From Verrucomicrobiota bacterium (GTDB taxonomy: Bacteria > Verrucomicrobiota > Verrucomicrobiia > Limisphaerales > UBA9464), in the NCBI GenBank assembly GCA_029865985.1, contig JARXAF010000093.1, positions 1-40,662 on the forward strand: 40,662 bases of DNA, in the 5' to 3' direction. A program made the position numbers and the translations under genes. Positions 33,395 through 40,662 of the stretch are shown piece by piece (position 1 is the stretch's first letter; the number at the start of each line of letters is the position of its first letter). The notes below the pieces were generated by a model that had not been told where the DNA came from, did no database searches, and saw only the letters and a list, made by a program, of their open reading frames with translations.

Positions 33395-35395
33395 ATGTTC
33401 CGCAGACTCGTCCTCGCCAGTGCGCTGCTGCTTGCCCCGGTCGCTTCCCGGGCTGACTCCGCCGCTGATGCTGCCCAGCGATTGGAAACCCTCTCGAAAC
33501 TGGTTAAAGACCCCCATCCGCGCGTCCGCCTCGAAGCACTCCGGTCCTTAGCCAAGATCCACGGTTCCCGGTCTGCTGAACTGGCTCTGGACGTTCTGGA
33601 CCAGACCATGGACCCCACGTTGGACTACGCCCTCTGGCTAACCATCAATGAGCTCTCGGAACCGTGGATCGCGGCACTCGAATCGGGTGCCTGGAAATCC
33701 GAAGGGCGCGAAAAGCAATTGGCCTTCGCGCTCAAGGCCATCCGTCCGGATCAGTCCAGCCGCGTTCTCGGCCGGGTGATTCAGGAGCGTCGGTTGCCGC
33801 GCGACGGTTCAGGACCGTGGATCGAGCTCATCGGTCAGGCCGGCGGTCCCAAGGAACTCGGAGCCTTGCTCCAGCAGACAGTCTCCGGTGGCTTCGATGA
33901 TTCCGCCACAGCACGAGCCCTGTCGGCGCTCGGCGAAGCGGCTCGGAATCGGAAAGTGAGACCTGAGGGCGACGCCAAGGGTATTCTCAGTTTGCTCCAA
34001 TCGCCCAATGAATCAGTGCGTTCAGCCACCTTGCGCCTGTCCGGTGACTGGAAGACTCCGCCTCCCGCCGAGTCCCTCAGCCGACTGGCCGCGGACCCTT
34101 CCGAACAAGTGCGAGCCACGGTCTTTGAAGTCCTTCGCCTGCAAGGTTCCAGCAGCCTGCCCCTTCTCAAACAACTGGCAAGCGACAAGGACCCCGCCAC
34201 ACAACGTCGCGCGGTGCTCACTTGGGCGGCCCTCGATCTGAGCGGTGCGGGTCCTGCATTGGTGAACGCCGTTCAGGGATTGGATCAAGAGCAGGCCGCA
34301 CAAGAATTCTGGCGATCCTTCTTGGCGATCAAGGGCGCCGGCAAAAATTTGGCGGCACTGCTGCCTGCATCGGGCATTCCGGTCGCAGCGGCGCGCACCG
34401 GCATGCGGGTGGCCCGCGAAGGCGGCCGCAACGACATGGAACTGGTGCTCACCCTCGCCAAAGGGGCTGGACTATCGGCCGACACCCAGGCCTTCACCGG
34501 CCAACTCATCCGCGACATGGCGGCCAAGGCGTCGGCCTCGGGCAACCCTCAGCGGGGTGAACTCGTCTACCGACGCTCCGATCTGGCTTGCACCACCTGC
34601 CACGCCATCGGCGGTGCCGGCGGACGAGTGGGTCCGGACATGACCTCCATCGGTGCCAGCGCTCAGCCCGATTACCTGGTGGAATCGCTGCTCATGCCCA
34701 ATGCCAAGATCAAGGAGGGCTACCATGGTGTCGTGGTGGAAACCAAGGATGGCCAAACCTTCTCAGGAACCGTCGTCCGCGAATCCACCAGTGAACTGGT
34801 CTTGCGCGGAGCGGCCAATCAGGAGATCGCCATCGCCAAATCGAATTTGGAATCCCGCAATCAGGCTACGGCTTCCTTGATGCCAGCCGGCCTCCTGGAC
34901 TCGCTCAACGAGACCGAGCAACTCGATCTGGTGGCATTCCTCTCCCAACTCGGCAAGCCCGGTGAGTTCGATGCCAGCAAGGGCGGCGTGGCGCGCAAAT
35001 GGCGCTTGGCCAATGTCCTCCACACCGACCAGCAAAATGGACAGTCCGACTGGATGTGGAAATCCGCGCTGCAAGACAAGCGCTGGAACGAAGTCCTCTC
35101 GCGGGTCAATGGCGACCTGACCCGGACCCTCATGGAAGGTGCGACCAAGGCCAATTTCTGGACTTCCAAGATCGCCGTGCTGGCGCTGACCGAGGTGCAG
35201 TTGGCTCAACCAGGCACCGTGCACTTCCAACTCACCGCCTCTCCGGGAACCGAACTCTGGGTGGACGGAGCGAAGGTGAGCGGCCCCGTGTCGTTGAGCG
35301 CCGGGAACCACCGAGTGTTGGTGCGCATCGATCCGAACCGCATTCCGGAAAAGATCCGTCTGGAAACCCGGGATGCCGCGTTCGTGCTGAACTAG
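33395..35395 (+). CDS. HEAT-repeat protein with PVC-type heme-binding domain
   Basis: A 666-residue exported protein. Residues 1-20 are a signal peptide (MFRRLVLASALLLAPV) with a probable cleavage after ASRA. Residues about 25-375 consist of HEAT-like helical repeats (for example DPHPRVRLEALRSLA, SPNESVRSATLRLSG, DPSEQVRATVFEVLR, DKDPATQRRAVLTWA). A cytochrome c-like domain follows with heme motif CTTCH (399-403) in GELVYRRSDLACTTCH, and a distal strand around VGPDMTSIG; this is the Pirellula/Verrucomicrobium-type heme domain (TIGR02603). A C-terminal beta-rich part (about 545-666) looks like a PA14-type accessory domain. The ATG at 33395 is chosen because it starts the signal peptide; an earlier in-frame start at 33344 would bury it. 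Likely a periplasmic redox protein; the partner is unknown. Confidence 0.9.
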   Translation: MFRRLVLASALLLAPVASRADSAADAAQRLETLSKLVKDPHPRVRLEALRSLAKIHGSRSAELALDVLDQTMDPTLDYALWLTINELSEPWIAALESGAWKSEGREKQLAFALKAIRPDQSSRVLGRVIQERRLPRDGSGPWIELIGQAGGPKELGALLQQTVSGGFDDSATARALSALGEAARNRKVRPEGDAKGILSLLQSPNESVRSATLRLSGDWKTPPPAESLSRLAADPSEQVRATVFEVLRLQGSSSLPLLKQLASDKDPATQRRAVLTWAALDLSGAGPALVNAVQGLDQEQAAQEFWRSFLAIKGAGKNLAALLPASGIPVAAARTGMRVAREGGRNDMELVLTLAKGAGLSADTQAFTGQLIRDMAAKASASGNPQRGELVYRRSDLACTTCHAIGGAGGRVGPDMTSIGASAQPDYLVESLLMPNAKIKEGYHGVVVETKDGQTFSGTVVRESTSELVLRGAANQEIAIAKSNLESRNQATASLMPAGLLDSLNETEQLDLVAFLSQLGKPGEFDASKGGVARKWRLANVLHTDQQNGQSDWMWKSALQDKRWNEVLSRVNGDLTRTLMEGATKANFWTSKIAVLALTEVQLAQPGTVHFQLTASPGTELWVDGAKVSGPVSLSAGNHRVLVRIDPNRIPEKIRLETRDAAFVLN

Positions 35396-35415
35396 CTTGC
35401 GACCCCGTGGATTTC

Positions 35416-35436
35416 CGGCCCGGCTGTCCCGGGCCG
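35416..35436. terminator. Bidirectional terminator-like hairpin
   Basis: CGGCCCGG (35416-35423) pairs perfectly with CCGGGCCG (35429-35436) around the loop CTGTC. It fills most of the 43-base gap between two convergent genes, as expected for a shared terminator, but lacks T-tracts on both sides. Confidence 0.55.
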
Positions 35437-35438
35437 CA

Positions 35439-36185
35439 CTATCCCCGAACCGAAGCCCCATCGCGGGAGCGTTTCACGGCCTCGATGATGGCGCGGTCGT
35501 CGTCACCGGAGTCGCGTACGAGTTCGAGGAACCCCGGAAGCGTCATCCCCATCCGTTGAAGAAACGGCCGATCGCCCCCGCACCCGTACATCAAGTCCGA
35601 AGGCATTTCACCGCGGAGTTTCAAGCGTGCCTTGACCATCAACCGAGGCAACCAAGCGATCCCGTCGACCGCATCCGTCTTCAGAGGCAACTCGGACATC
35701 GGCACGACTTTGCCAGACCATTGGCCGCACATGGGACCCAGGAAGTAGTCCCGACGAATTTGCTGCACTTCGAGAACGCTCTGAAAATCGGGTTCCCCCC
35801 ATCCGGCCGCATCCTCGATGAAATCAAACAACTCCTGCACCGAGCACCCGCTCTCCAGCAGGAAAGCGGTATCAACGGGATCGCACAAGGTGGCCACGGA
35901 GGTCCGCCCGGAGTGGAAAGCCTCCATGGCCCGATCGTACACGGTCCGGAACCGGTCACCCCAGGCATCCGCTATCGGGGCCTCCATGAGAAATTTCCGG
36001 GCCGCTTCCTCCTGATCGGCGGGCACCTTCACTTGGATGCCACCGGAACCCATGGAATACCCCTCCATGCTGAGCGCTGCCCCAACCCCATGAACGAAGG
36101 GCGTGAACCCGGCTGCTTCCAGCCGTGCCGCCAAAAGATCTGCCTCGGCCGGCGCGAAGACTCGGGACAATGTCACCAGTTCCAT
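35439..36185 (-). CDS. DUF2007-DUF5069 fusion protein
   Basis: A 248-residue soluble protein. Residues 1-72 match the DUF2007 ('putative signal transducing protein') pattern: LVTLSRVFAPAEADLLAARL, then a beta strand GFTPFVHG and a final helix EEAARKFL. The second part (about 95-245) ends with WLPRLMVKARLKLRGEMP, MYGCGGDRPFLQRMGM and GFLELVRDSGDDDRAIIEAV, typical of DUF5069, a family I know from Verrucomicrobia and related phyla without a known function. No signal peptide or membrane segment, so it is cytoplasmic. The ATG at 36185 starts directly at the domain; the open frame to 36239 adds 18 residues without support. It follows mlaD at 54 bases and could be the last gene of the mla operon. 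Confidence 0.8.
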   Translation of the reverse strand: MELVTLSRVFAPAEADLLAARLEAAGFTPFVHGVGAALSMEGYSMGSGGIQVKVPADQEEAARKFLMEAPIADAWGDRFRTVYDRAMEAFHSGRTSVATLCDPVDTAFLLESGCSVQELFDFIEDAAGWGEPDFQSVLEVQQIRRDYFLGPMCGQWSGKVVPMSELPLKTDAVDGIAWLPRLMVKARLKLRGEMPSDLMYGCGGDRPFLQRMGMTLPGFLELVRDSGDDDRAIIEAVKRSRDGASVRG

Positions 36186-36239
36186 AGCGACAAGGTCCGA
36201 GCCCAGTGCACGACTGTCAATCCGCGCGCCCCGTCCCAC

Positions 36240-37247
36240 TCAGCGGAATGGACCACGCCCCGGGTACCCAGTGGTGTTGGTCCAGGGTTCCACGCGACGG
36301 GGTTTCCAGAAGAGACCATTGCGAGCGAGGTTGCTCGACACCGTGGTCAGGTTGCCCAGCGTGGCCCCCAATTCTGCCTGCAACTTGGGATCCTTCAGCA
36401 AAGCACCCACAGCACCACGACCTGCCTGAAGATCCTGAGTGATGTCGCGCACCGACAAAGAGGCGTCTCGCAAACCGCCCAATGCCTCGCGGAGATTGTT
36501 TTCGTTGGTCAAAATCACCGAATCAGCCCGCACTAGCAGCGAGTCAGCACGTGTCACCAAGGCACCGACCTGAGCCGACAGTGGGGTCAACGTCGCAGAA
36601 AACGCCTGAAAATTGCTCACCGTTGCCGAGACCACCGGCTTCTCGGAAGAAACGAGAGATTCCACCTCGATGAGCGTGCGGTCCAGGCGCTCGGAAGTCA
36701 GCCGCAAGTTGGCCAGCGTGTTGGTCACATCCTTCAGCGTCGAAGCCGAGAGGATCATTCGGTCGACCCGGTCCACCACCTGATCCAACCGAGTCATCAG
36801 ACCCACCGCACTGCGGGCCGCCTCCTGCAAGTTGAAGGGATCCACCGCGATGACCTCGGCGCCGTCCTGAAGCGGCGGTGCGGCATTCTTGGTGGGAAGG
36901 ATGGACACGAACTGATCGCCCAGAAATCCGCTCTGCTCGATCTCGAAGCGCGCATCCCCGAAAATGGTCACCGGCTTTTCGATACGGCACCGAATGGCCA
37001 CACGTCGACCATCGCTCGAAAGCGATATGTCCTGCACCGAGCCGATACGCACGCCGGACATGTTCACCGGCGCACCCACCGCCAATCCACCGACATTGCC
37101 GGCGGAGATCAAAACGGTCCGACCCGAGCGCCAGAAAGACGCGCCCTTGCTGAAGTGGATGAGCAACGCGGCAATCAGCATCAGGCCGATCAGGACAAAC
37201 AGTCCCACCTGGGCTGCGGGAGATTTTCGTTCTGGGGACTCACTCAT
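36240..37247 (-). CDS. mlaD: MlaD-like MCE-domain substrate-binding protein
   Basis: A 335-residue protein with one N-terminal membrane helix (about 14-35, VGLFVLIGLMLIAALLI) and an MCE domain (about 42-120, with VGGLAVGAPVNMSGVRIGSVQDI and FGDARFEIEQSGFLGDQFVSI). A long helical tail (about 135-310) follows and may form the channel-like barrel or needle seen in longer MCE proteins. It is the periplasmic part of the Mla-type ABC transporter that moves phospholipids between inner and outer membrane. Its start overlaps the mlaF stop by 8 bases. Longer than E. coli MlaD (183 residues); the extra length is the helical tail. The C-terminal end is Arg/Pro rich. Confidence 0.92.
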   Translation of the reverse strand: MSESPERKSPAAQVGLFVLIGLMLIAALLIHFSKGASFWRSGRTVLISAGNVGGLAVGAPVNMSGVRIGSVQDISLSSDGRRVAIRCRIEKPVTIFGDARFEIEQSGFLGDQFVSILPTKNAAPPLQDGAEVIAVDPFNLQEAARSAVGLMTRLDQVVDRVDRMILSASTLKDVTNTLANLRLTSERLDRTLIEVESLVSSEKPVVSATVSNFQAFSATLTPLSAQVGALVTRADSLLVRADSVILTNENNLREALGGLRDASLSVRDITQDLQAGRGAVGALLKDPKLQAELGATLGNLTTVSSNLARNGLFWKPRRVEPWTNTTGYPGRGPFR

Positions 37248-37986
37248 TCAGATTTCTGGGGGTTGAGATTCCGTTGACGAAGCGGTGAATCACCGGATCG
37301 GTCGATTCCAAGATCTCCGCGGAGGGACCTTCGGAGTAAATCCGGCCTTCGTGAAGCATGAGGATTCGATTGCTGATGGTCCGGGCGCTCTTCATGTCGT
37401 GGGTGACGGCGATGCTGGTGACATGGAGTGTTTCCCAGACACGACGTATGAGGCGGTCGATGTTGTCTGCGGCAATCGGATCTAGGCCCGTGGTGGGTTC
37501 GTCGTAGAGCACGATTTCGGGACGGTAAACAATCGCCCGAGCCAGTCCGACACGCTTGCGCATGCCGCCCGAGAGTTCGCTAGGCATCTTGTGACCAATC
37601 CCGGGGAGTTCCACCATCTCCAGAGCTTCAGCCACACGCCGACGGATCTCGGCATCCGATTCCACGCCCTGACGGCGAAGCACAAATCCCACGTTCTCTT
37701 CGACCGTCAGCGAATCGAAGAGTGCCGCCATTTGGAAGAGCATCCCGTATTTCCGCCGCACCCGAAGGAGGCTGCGTTCGTTCATCGTCGTGATGTCCTC
37801 ACCATCCACCCGAATGGTTCCAGAATCCGGTTGGAGCAACCCGATCAAGTGCTTGAGCAAGATACTCTTGCCACCACCACTTCGGCCGATGATGACCACC
37901 GCCTCACCCCGATGAATATCCAGGGAAACTCCTCGCAAGACCTGCTGGGTCCCGAAGCTCTTGGTGACGTCTCGAACCTCGATCAT
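37240..37986 (-). CDS. mlaF: MlaF-like ABC transporter ATPase
   Basis: A 248-residue ATPase that powers the phospholipid transporter. Walker A GRSGGGKS (34-41), Q-loop FQMAALFDSLTV, signature LSGGMRKR (138-145), Walker B IVLYDEP (158-164) with the catalytic glutamate, D-loop TTGLDP, and the switch histidine in VTHDM. The FDSLTVEENV and LSGGMRKRV forms are typical of the Mla/Ttg2A subfamily. It is preceded by mlaE at 9 bases and overlaps mlaD by 8, a tight operon. The start ATG is at 37986. Confidence 0.95.
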   Translation of the reverse strand: MIEVRDVTKSFGTQQVLRGVSLDIHRGEAVVIIGRSGGGKSILLKHLIGLLQPDSGTIRVDGEDITTMNERSLLRVRRKYGMLFQMAALFDSLTVEENVGFVLRRQGVESDAEIRRRVAEALEMVELPGIGHKMPSELSGGMRKRVGLARAIVYRPEIVLYDEPTTGLDPIAADNIDRLIRRVWETLHVTSIAVTHDMKSARTISNRILMLHEGRIYSEGPSAEILESTDPVIHRFVNGISTPRNLNE

Positions 37987-37995
37987 GGATTCTAG

Positions 37996-38775
37996 TCAGG
38001 AGTAAAACAGACGCGACAAGAACAGCGTGAGGAAGAAATTGGTGATGAGGATGCTGATGCTGGCGGCCACCACCGCCTCCGTCGTCGCTCGCCCCACCCC
38101 TTCGGCGCCCCCCTGACAGGTGAGCCCCTTGTAGCAGCTGACCACCGCGATGATGGCACCAAAAACAACGGACTTGATCAAACCCGTCAGCACGTCCGGG
38201 GGATCGGTGTACCGCGTCATGTTCACCAGATAGTAGGCACTATCGATGCCCAGCAAATGAACACCCACCAACCAACTGGAAATAATGCCCACCACCACCG
38301 ATTCGGCGGTCAACAAAGGGGCGGAGGCCAAAAGGGCCAGAAAACGAGGAACCACCAGCGTATCCACCGGATGGGCGGCCAGTGTCCGGAGAGCATCAAT
38401 TTGCTCCGTCACTTTCATGGTACCCAATTCGGCAGTCATCGCCGCGCCAACACGCCCGGTGAGCATCAATGCAGCAAGCACAGGGCCCAATTCGCTGCTC
38501 ATTCCAATGCTCACCACCGCCCCGGTCGCGGTGTCCATCTTCACCTTGTGGAACTGCAGGAACGTCTGGGCGCAAAGAACCATGCCGGTGGCCGCCCCCG
38601 TGGTGATCACCACGCTCTGGCTCTTGACCCCTACGAAGTGCAATTGATGGAGAAAATCCTTCCAGGAGGGACGCTGTTGCCGGAGCGAACGCAACGACTC
38701 CACCAACAATTGGAAGATCTCCCCCAACTGGGTCGTAAAGGCTCGAAAGCGTTGATGGATGATCAGTACCGGCAC
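37996..38775 (-). CDS. mlaE: MlaE-like ABC transporter permease
   Basis: A 259-residue inner-membrane permease with five to six hydrophobic segments. Family-specific stretches are FVGVKSQSVVITTGAATGMVLCAQTF, ELGPVLAALMLTGRVGAAMTAELGTMKVTEQIDAL, and KGLTCQGGAEGVGRATTEAVVAA near the C-terminus. It forms the membrane core with MlaF on the inside and MlaD outside. The start is GTG at 38775, supported by an AGAGGA ribosome site seven bases upstream. Genes for an MlaB-like STAS subunit, MlaC or MlaA are not adjacent, which is usual outside Proteobacteria. Confidence 0.94.
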   Translation of the reverse strand: MPVLIIHQRFRAFTTQLGEIFQLLVESLRSLRQQRPSWKDFLHQLHFVGVKSQSVVITTGAATGMVLCAQTFLQFHKVKMDTATGAVVSIGMSSELGPVLAALMLTGRVGAAMTAELGTMKVTEQIDALRTLAAHPVDTLVVPRFLALLASAPLLTAESVVVGIISSWLVGVHLLGIDSAYYLVNMTRYTDPPDVLTGLIKSVVFGAIIAVVSCYKGLTCQGGAEGVGRATTEAVVAASISILITNFFLTLFLSRLFYS

Positions 38776-38782
38776 AGATGAA

Positions 38783-38788
38783 TCCTCT
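38783..38788 (-). promoter_or_regulatory. Ribosome binding site of mlaE
   Basis: AGAGGA on the minus strand lies 7 bases before the GTG at 38775 and is one of the few clear Shine-Dalgarno sequences in the window. It decides the non-ATG start of mlaE. Confidence 0.65.
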
Positions 38789-38822
38789 AGGGACAGTGTT
38801 CACTTCCCATCCCAAAAGACAA

Positions 38823-38850
38823 CCCTCCCGGGAAAACCTCACCGGGAGGG
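38823..38850 (-). terminator. Rho-independent terminator of clpC
   Basis: CCCTCCCGG (38823-38831) pairs perfectly with CCGGGAGGG (38842-38850) around a 10-base loop. On the minus strand it comes 42 bases after the clpC stop and is followed by a T-rich TTGTCTTTT. This is the best terminator in the window and separates clpC from the mla operon. Confidence 0.75.
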
Positions 38851-38892
38851 AGCCATCGAAATGGAATGGAGGCCAGTTTTTCGGGCCGCAGA

Positions 38893-40662
38893 CTAGGAAC
38901 TGAGCGCCCCTTCGGCGGCTTCGTTCCGCTGCTTGAAGAGCAGCTTTTCCTTGTCGGCCGTGACGGTCACTGGTTCCCCATCGATGAGGGTCCCGCGCAG
39001 AATTTCCTCCGCCAGCGGATCTTCGAGATGTTTCTCGATGGAACGACGCATCGGGCGGGCTCCATACTGCGGGTCGAATCCCTTCTCGATGAGGAACTCT
39101 CTCGCCTTGTCGTCGAGAACCACAGTGACGTTTTTGCGACGAATCCGCTCGAGCACCTTGGCCACCTCGAGATCGAGGATGGTGTTGAGTTCGGGCTTGC
39201 CCAACGAACGGAAGACCACGATGTCGTCAAGACGGTTGAGGAACTCAGGCCGGAAGAACTTCTTGGCTTCGTCGAGCACCCGGCCCCGCATGGCCTCGTA
39301 GCTGGCGTCGTCGCTGGACTTCGCAAAGCCCATGCTCCCCTGCTTGCGCAAGGCCTCGGAGCCGACGTTGGACGTCAGCAGGACGATGGTGTTGCGGAAA
39401 TCGACCACACGACCCAGGGAGTCGGTCAATTTGCCCTCCTCCAGGATTTGCAGGAGCATGTTGGTGACGTCGGGATGGGCCTTTTCGATCTCGTCGAAGA
39501 GCACCACGGAATAGGGCTGGCGACGCACCTTCTCGGTCAGCTGACCGCCCTCTTCATAGCCCACATAGCCCGGCGGCGAACCGATCAAACGGCTCACGGT
39601 GAACTTCTCCATGTACTCGGACATGTCGAGCTGGATGAGGGCCTGGTTGCTGCCGAACATTTGCTCGGCCAGCGTGCGAGCCAACAGGGTCTTGCCGACG
39701 CCGGTTGGGCCGAGCAAGGCAAAGCAACCAATGGGGCGCTTGGGATCCTTGAGGTCGGTACGGGCGCGACGCAATGCCTTGGCCAGCGCTGCGACGGCAT
39801 CCTTCTGGCCGACGACCGATTTGGCCAGTTCGTCCTCGATGGCCAGGAGTTTCTGCATTTCGGACTGGCCCATCCGCTTGAGAGGAATGCCGGTCCACTT
39901 GGCCACCACCTGCAGGATGTCGTCCTCCGAGACCACCACCCGCTTCTCGTCCTTGGCGGTTTTCCAGTCGGCCAACGTCTTCTCGAGACGCTCCTTGGCG
40001 GATTTCTCCTGGTCGCGCAACTGGGCCGCACCCTCGAAATCCTGATCCTTGATGGCCTGTTCCTTCTTCTGACGCAGCGTCTCGATCTCGGCCTCGATGT
40101 CCTTGACGTTGGGCGGGCGCTGCATGGCTCCAATCCGGGCCTTGGAGCCGGCTTCATCGAGCACATCGATGGCCTTGTCGGGCAGGAAACGGGCCGTGAT
40201 GTAGCGATCCGAAAGCTTCACACAAGCCTCCACCGCATCAGCGGTGAACTCAGCCTTGTGATGGTCTTCGTACTTGGACTTCAGACCCGTGAGAATCGCG
40301 ATGGCGTCTTCGACCGACGGCGGCTCCACCTTGACCGTCTGGAAACGGCGTTCGAGGGCCGAGTCCTTTTCAATGTACTTGCGGTACTCGGACAACGTCG
40401 TGGCTCCCACGATCTGAAGCTCACCGCGGCTGAGGGCCGGCTTGAAGATGTTGGAGGCATCCATGGTCCCCTCGGCCGAACCCGCTCCCACGATGGTGTG
40501 CAACTCATCGATGAACAGGATGACGTTCTTGGCCTTCTTGATCTCGTCCATCACGGCCTTGATGCGCTCTTCGAATTGGCCGCGGTACTTAGTGCCGGCA
40601 ACCATCAGCGCAAGATCCAAGGTAACCACCCGCTTGGAGGCCAGCAGTTCGGGCACGTTGCC
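38893..40662 (-). CDS. clpC: ATP-dependent chaperone/protease ATPase ClpC (5' end missing)
   Basis: The last 589 residues of a Hsp100 ATPase that unfolds proteins for ClpP. The frame is open to the window edge, so the N-domain and the D1 Walker A are outside. Visible in D1: [13 protein letters not shown], Walker B LFIDELHT and the arginine-finger region ALERRFQ. A UVR-type middle segment ([16 protein letters not shown]) marks ClpC rather than ClpB, whose middle domain is a long coiled coil. In D2: Walker [29 protein letters not shown], Walker [15 protein letters not shown], sensor 1 TSNVGSEAL and sensor 2 [11 protein letters not shown]. The C-terminus ends about 25 residues after the last D2 strand. 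It is followed by a clear terminator. Confidence 0.95.
   Translation of the reverse strand, partial: GNVPELLASKRVVTLDLALMVAGTKYRGQFEERIKAVMDEIKKAKNVILFIDELHTIVGAGSAEGTMDASNIFKPALSRGELQIVGATTLSEYRKYIEKDSALERRFQTVKVEPPSVEDAIAILTGLKSKYEDHHKAEFTADAVEACVKLSDRYITARFLPDKAIDVLDEAGSKARIGAMQRPPNVKDIEAEIETLRQKKEQAIKDQDFEGAAQLRDQEKSAKERLEKTLADWKTAKDEKRVVVSEDDILQVVAKWTGIPLKRMGQSEMQKLLAIEDELAKSVVGQKDAVAALAKALRRARTDLKDPKRPIGCFALLGPTGVGKTLLARTLAEQMFGSNQALIQLDMSEYMEKFTVSRLIGSPPGYVGYEEGGQLTEKVRRQPYSVVLFDEIEKAHPDVTNMLLQILEEGKLTDSLGRVVDFRNTIVLLTSNVGSEALRKQGSMGFAKSSDDASYEAMRGRVLDEAKKFFRPEFLNRLDDIVVFRSLGKPELNTILDLEVAKVLERIRRKNVTVVLDDKAREFLIEKGFDPQYGARPMRRSIEKHLEDPLAEEILRGTLIDGEPVTVTADKEKLLFKQRNEAAEGALSS

Overview
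This is GC-rich, densely coded DNA from a Gram-negative bacterium, most likely a member of the Verrucomicrobiota (PVC superphylum). The pointers are gene families typical of Verrucomicrobia and Planctomycetes: a PSCyt1/DUF1549/DUF1553 cytochrome-like protein paired with a DUF1501 protein, a HEAT-repeat protein with a Pirellula/Verrucomicrobium-type heme domain, a prepilin-type protein with a DG motif near its end, a PEP-CTERM sorting signal, a TIGR03790-type protein and a DUF5069 protein. An Mla-type lipid transporter implies an outer membrane. No tRNA, rRNA, CRISPR array, insertion sequence or phage gene was seen. No gene-free stretch exceeds about 200 bases. The two end genes (padR and clpC) run off the window.

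Layout. 1-2996: PadR regulator overlapping a large membrane protein with a HAAS-like N-terminus, a VIT domain and a PEP-CTERM tail, followed by a cluster of hairpins. 3188-3934 (-): pseudopilin-like protein. 4136-6558 (+): divergent PurD-family ATP-grasp ligase overlapping alanine racemase by 4 bases. 6599-8863 (-): secreted transglutaminase/esterase fusion. 9001-14108 (+): PSD1 cytochrome-like protein and its DUF1501 partner. 14199-17639 (-): 1146-residue protein of no recognised family. 17769-18542 (-): small membrane-anchored unknown. 18689-20527 (-): sugar kinase/MurQ etherase fusion, divergent from a WYL regulator (20656-21663, +). 21713-31624 (-): eight genes in one direction, with a tight tyrA-aroA-cmk-TIGR03790-alkA core (gaps from -4 to +24 bases), preceded by a DinG-like helicase, a membrane-bound response regulator and a PAP2 phosphatase. 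31789-35395 (+): GT39 glycosyltransferase and the HEAT/heme protein. 35439-38775 (-): mlaE-mlaF-mlaD and a DUF2007-DUF5069 protein. 38893-40662 (-): clpC, 5' end missing.

How the genes fit together. Cell-envelope and wall turnover recur: alanine racemase supplies D-alanine, the kinase/MurQ fusion would recycle N-acetylmuramic acid, MlaEFD moves phospholipids, and GT39 and PAP2 proteins use polyprenyl-phosphate or lipid-phosphate substrates. TyrA and AroA belong to aromatic amino-acid synthesis, and the aroA-cmk neighbourhood is a common bacterial arrangement.

The strongest candidates for undescribed biology are the PurD-like ligase coupled to alr (the PurD core is recognisable but substrate-side motifs are replaced), the 1146-residue orphan, the membrane response regulator whose C-terminus looks like an HPt domain without its histidine, the kinase/MurQ fusion, and a 32-base near-perfect palindrome at the start of the TIGR03790 gene. 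All calls were made by eye from sequence motifs; no database search was run.
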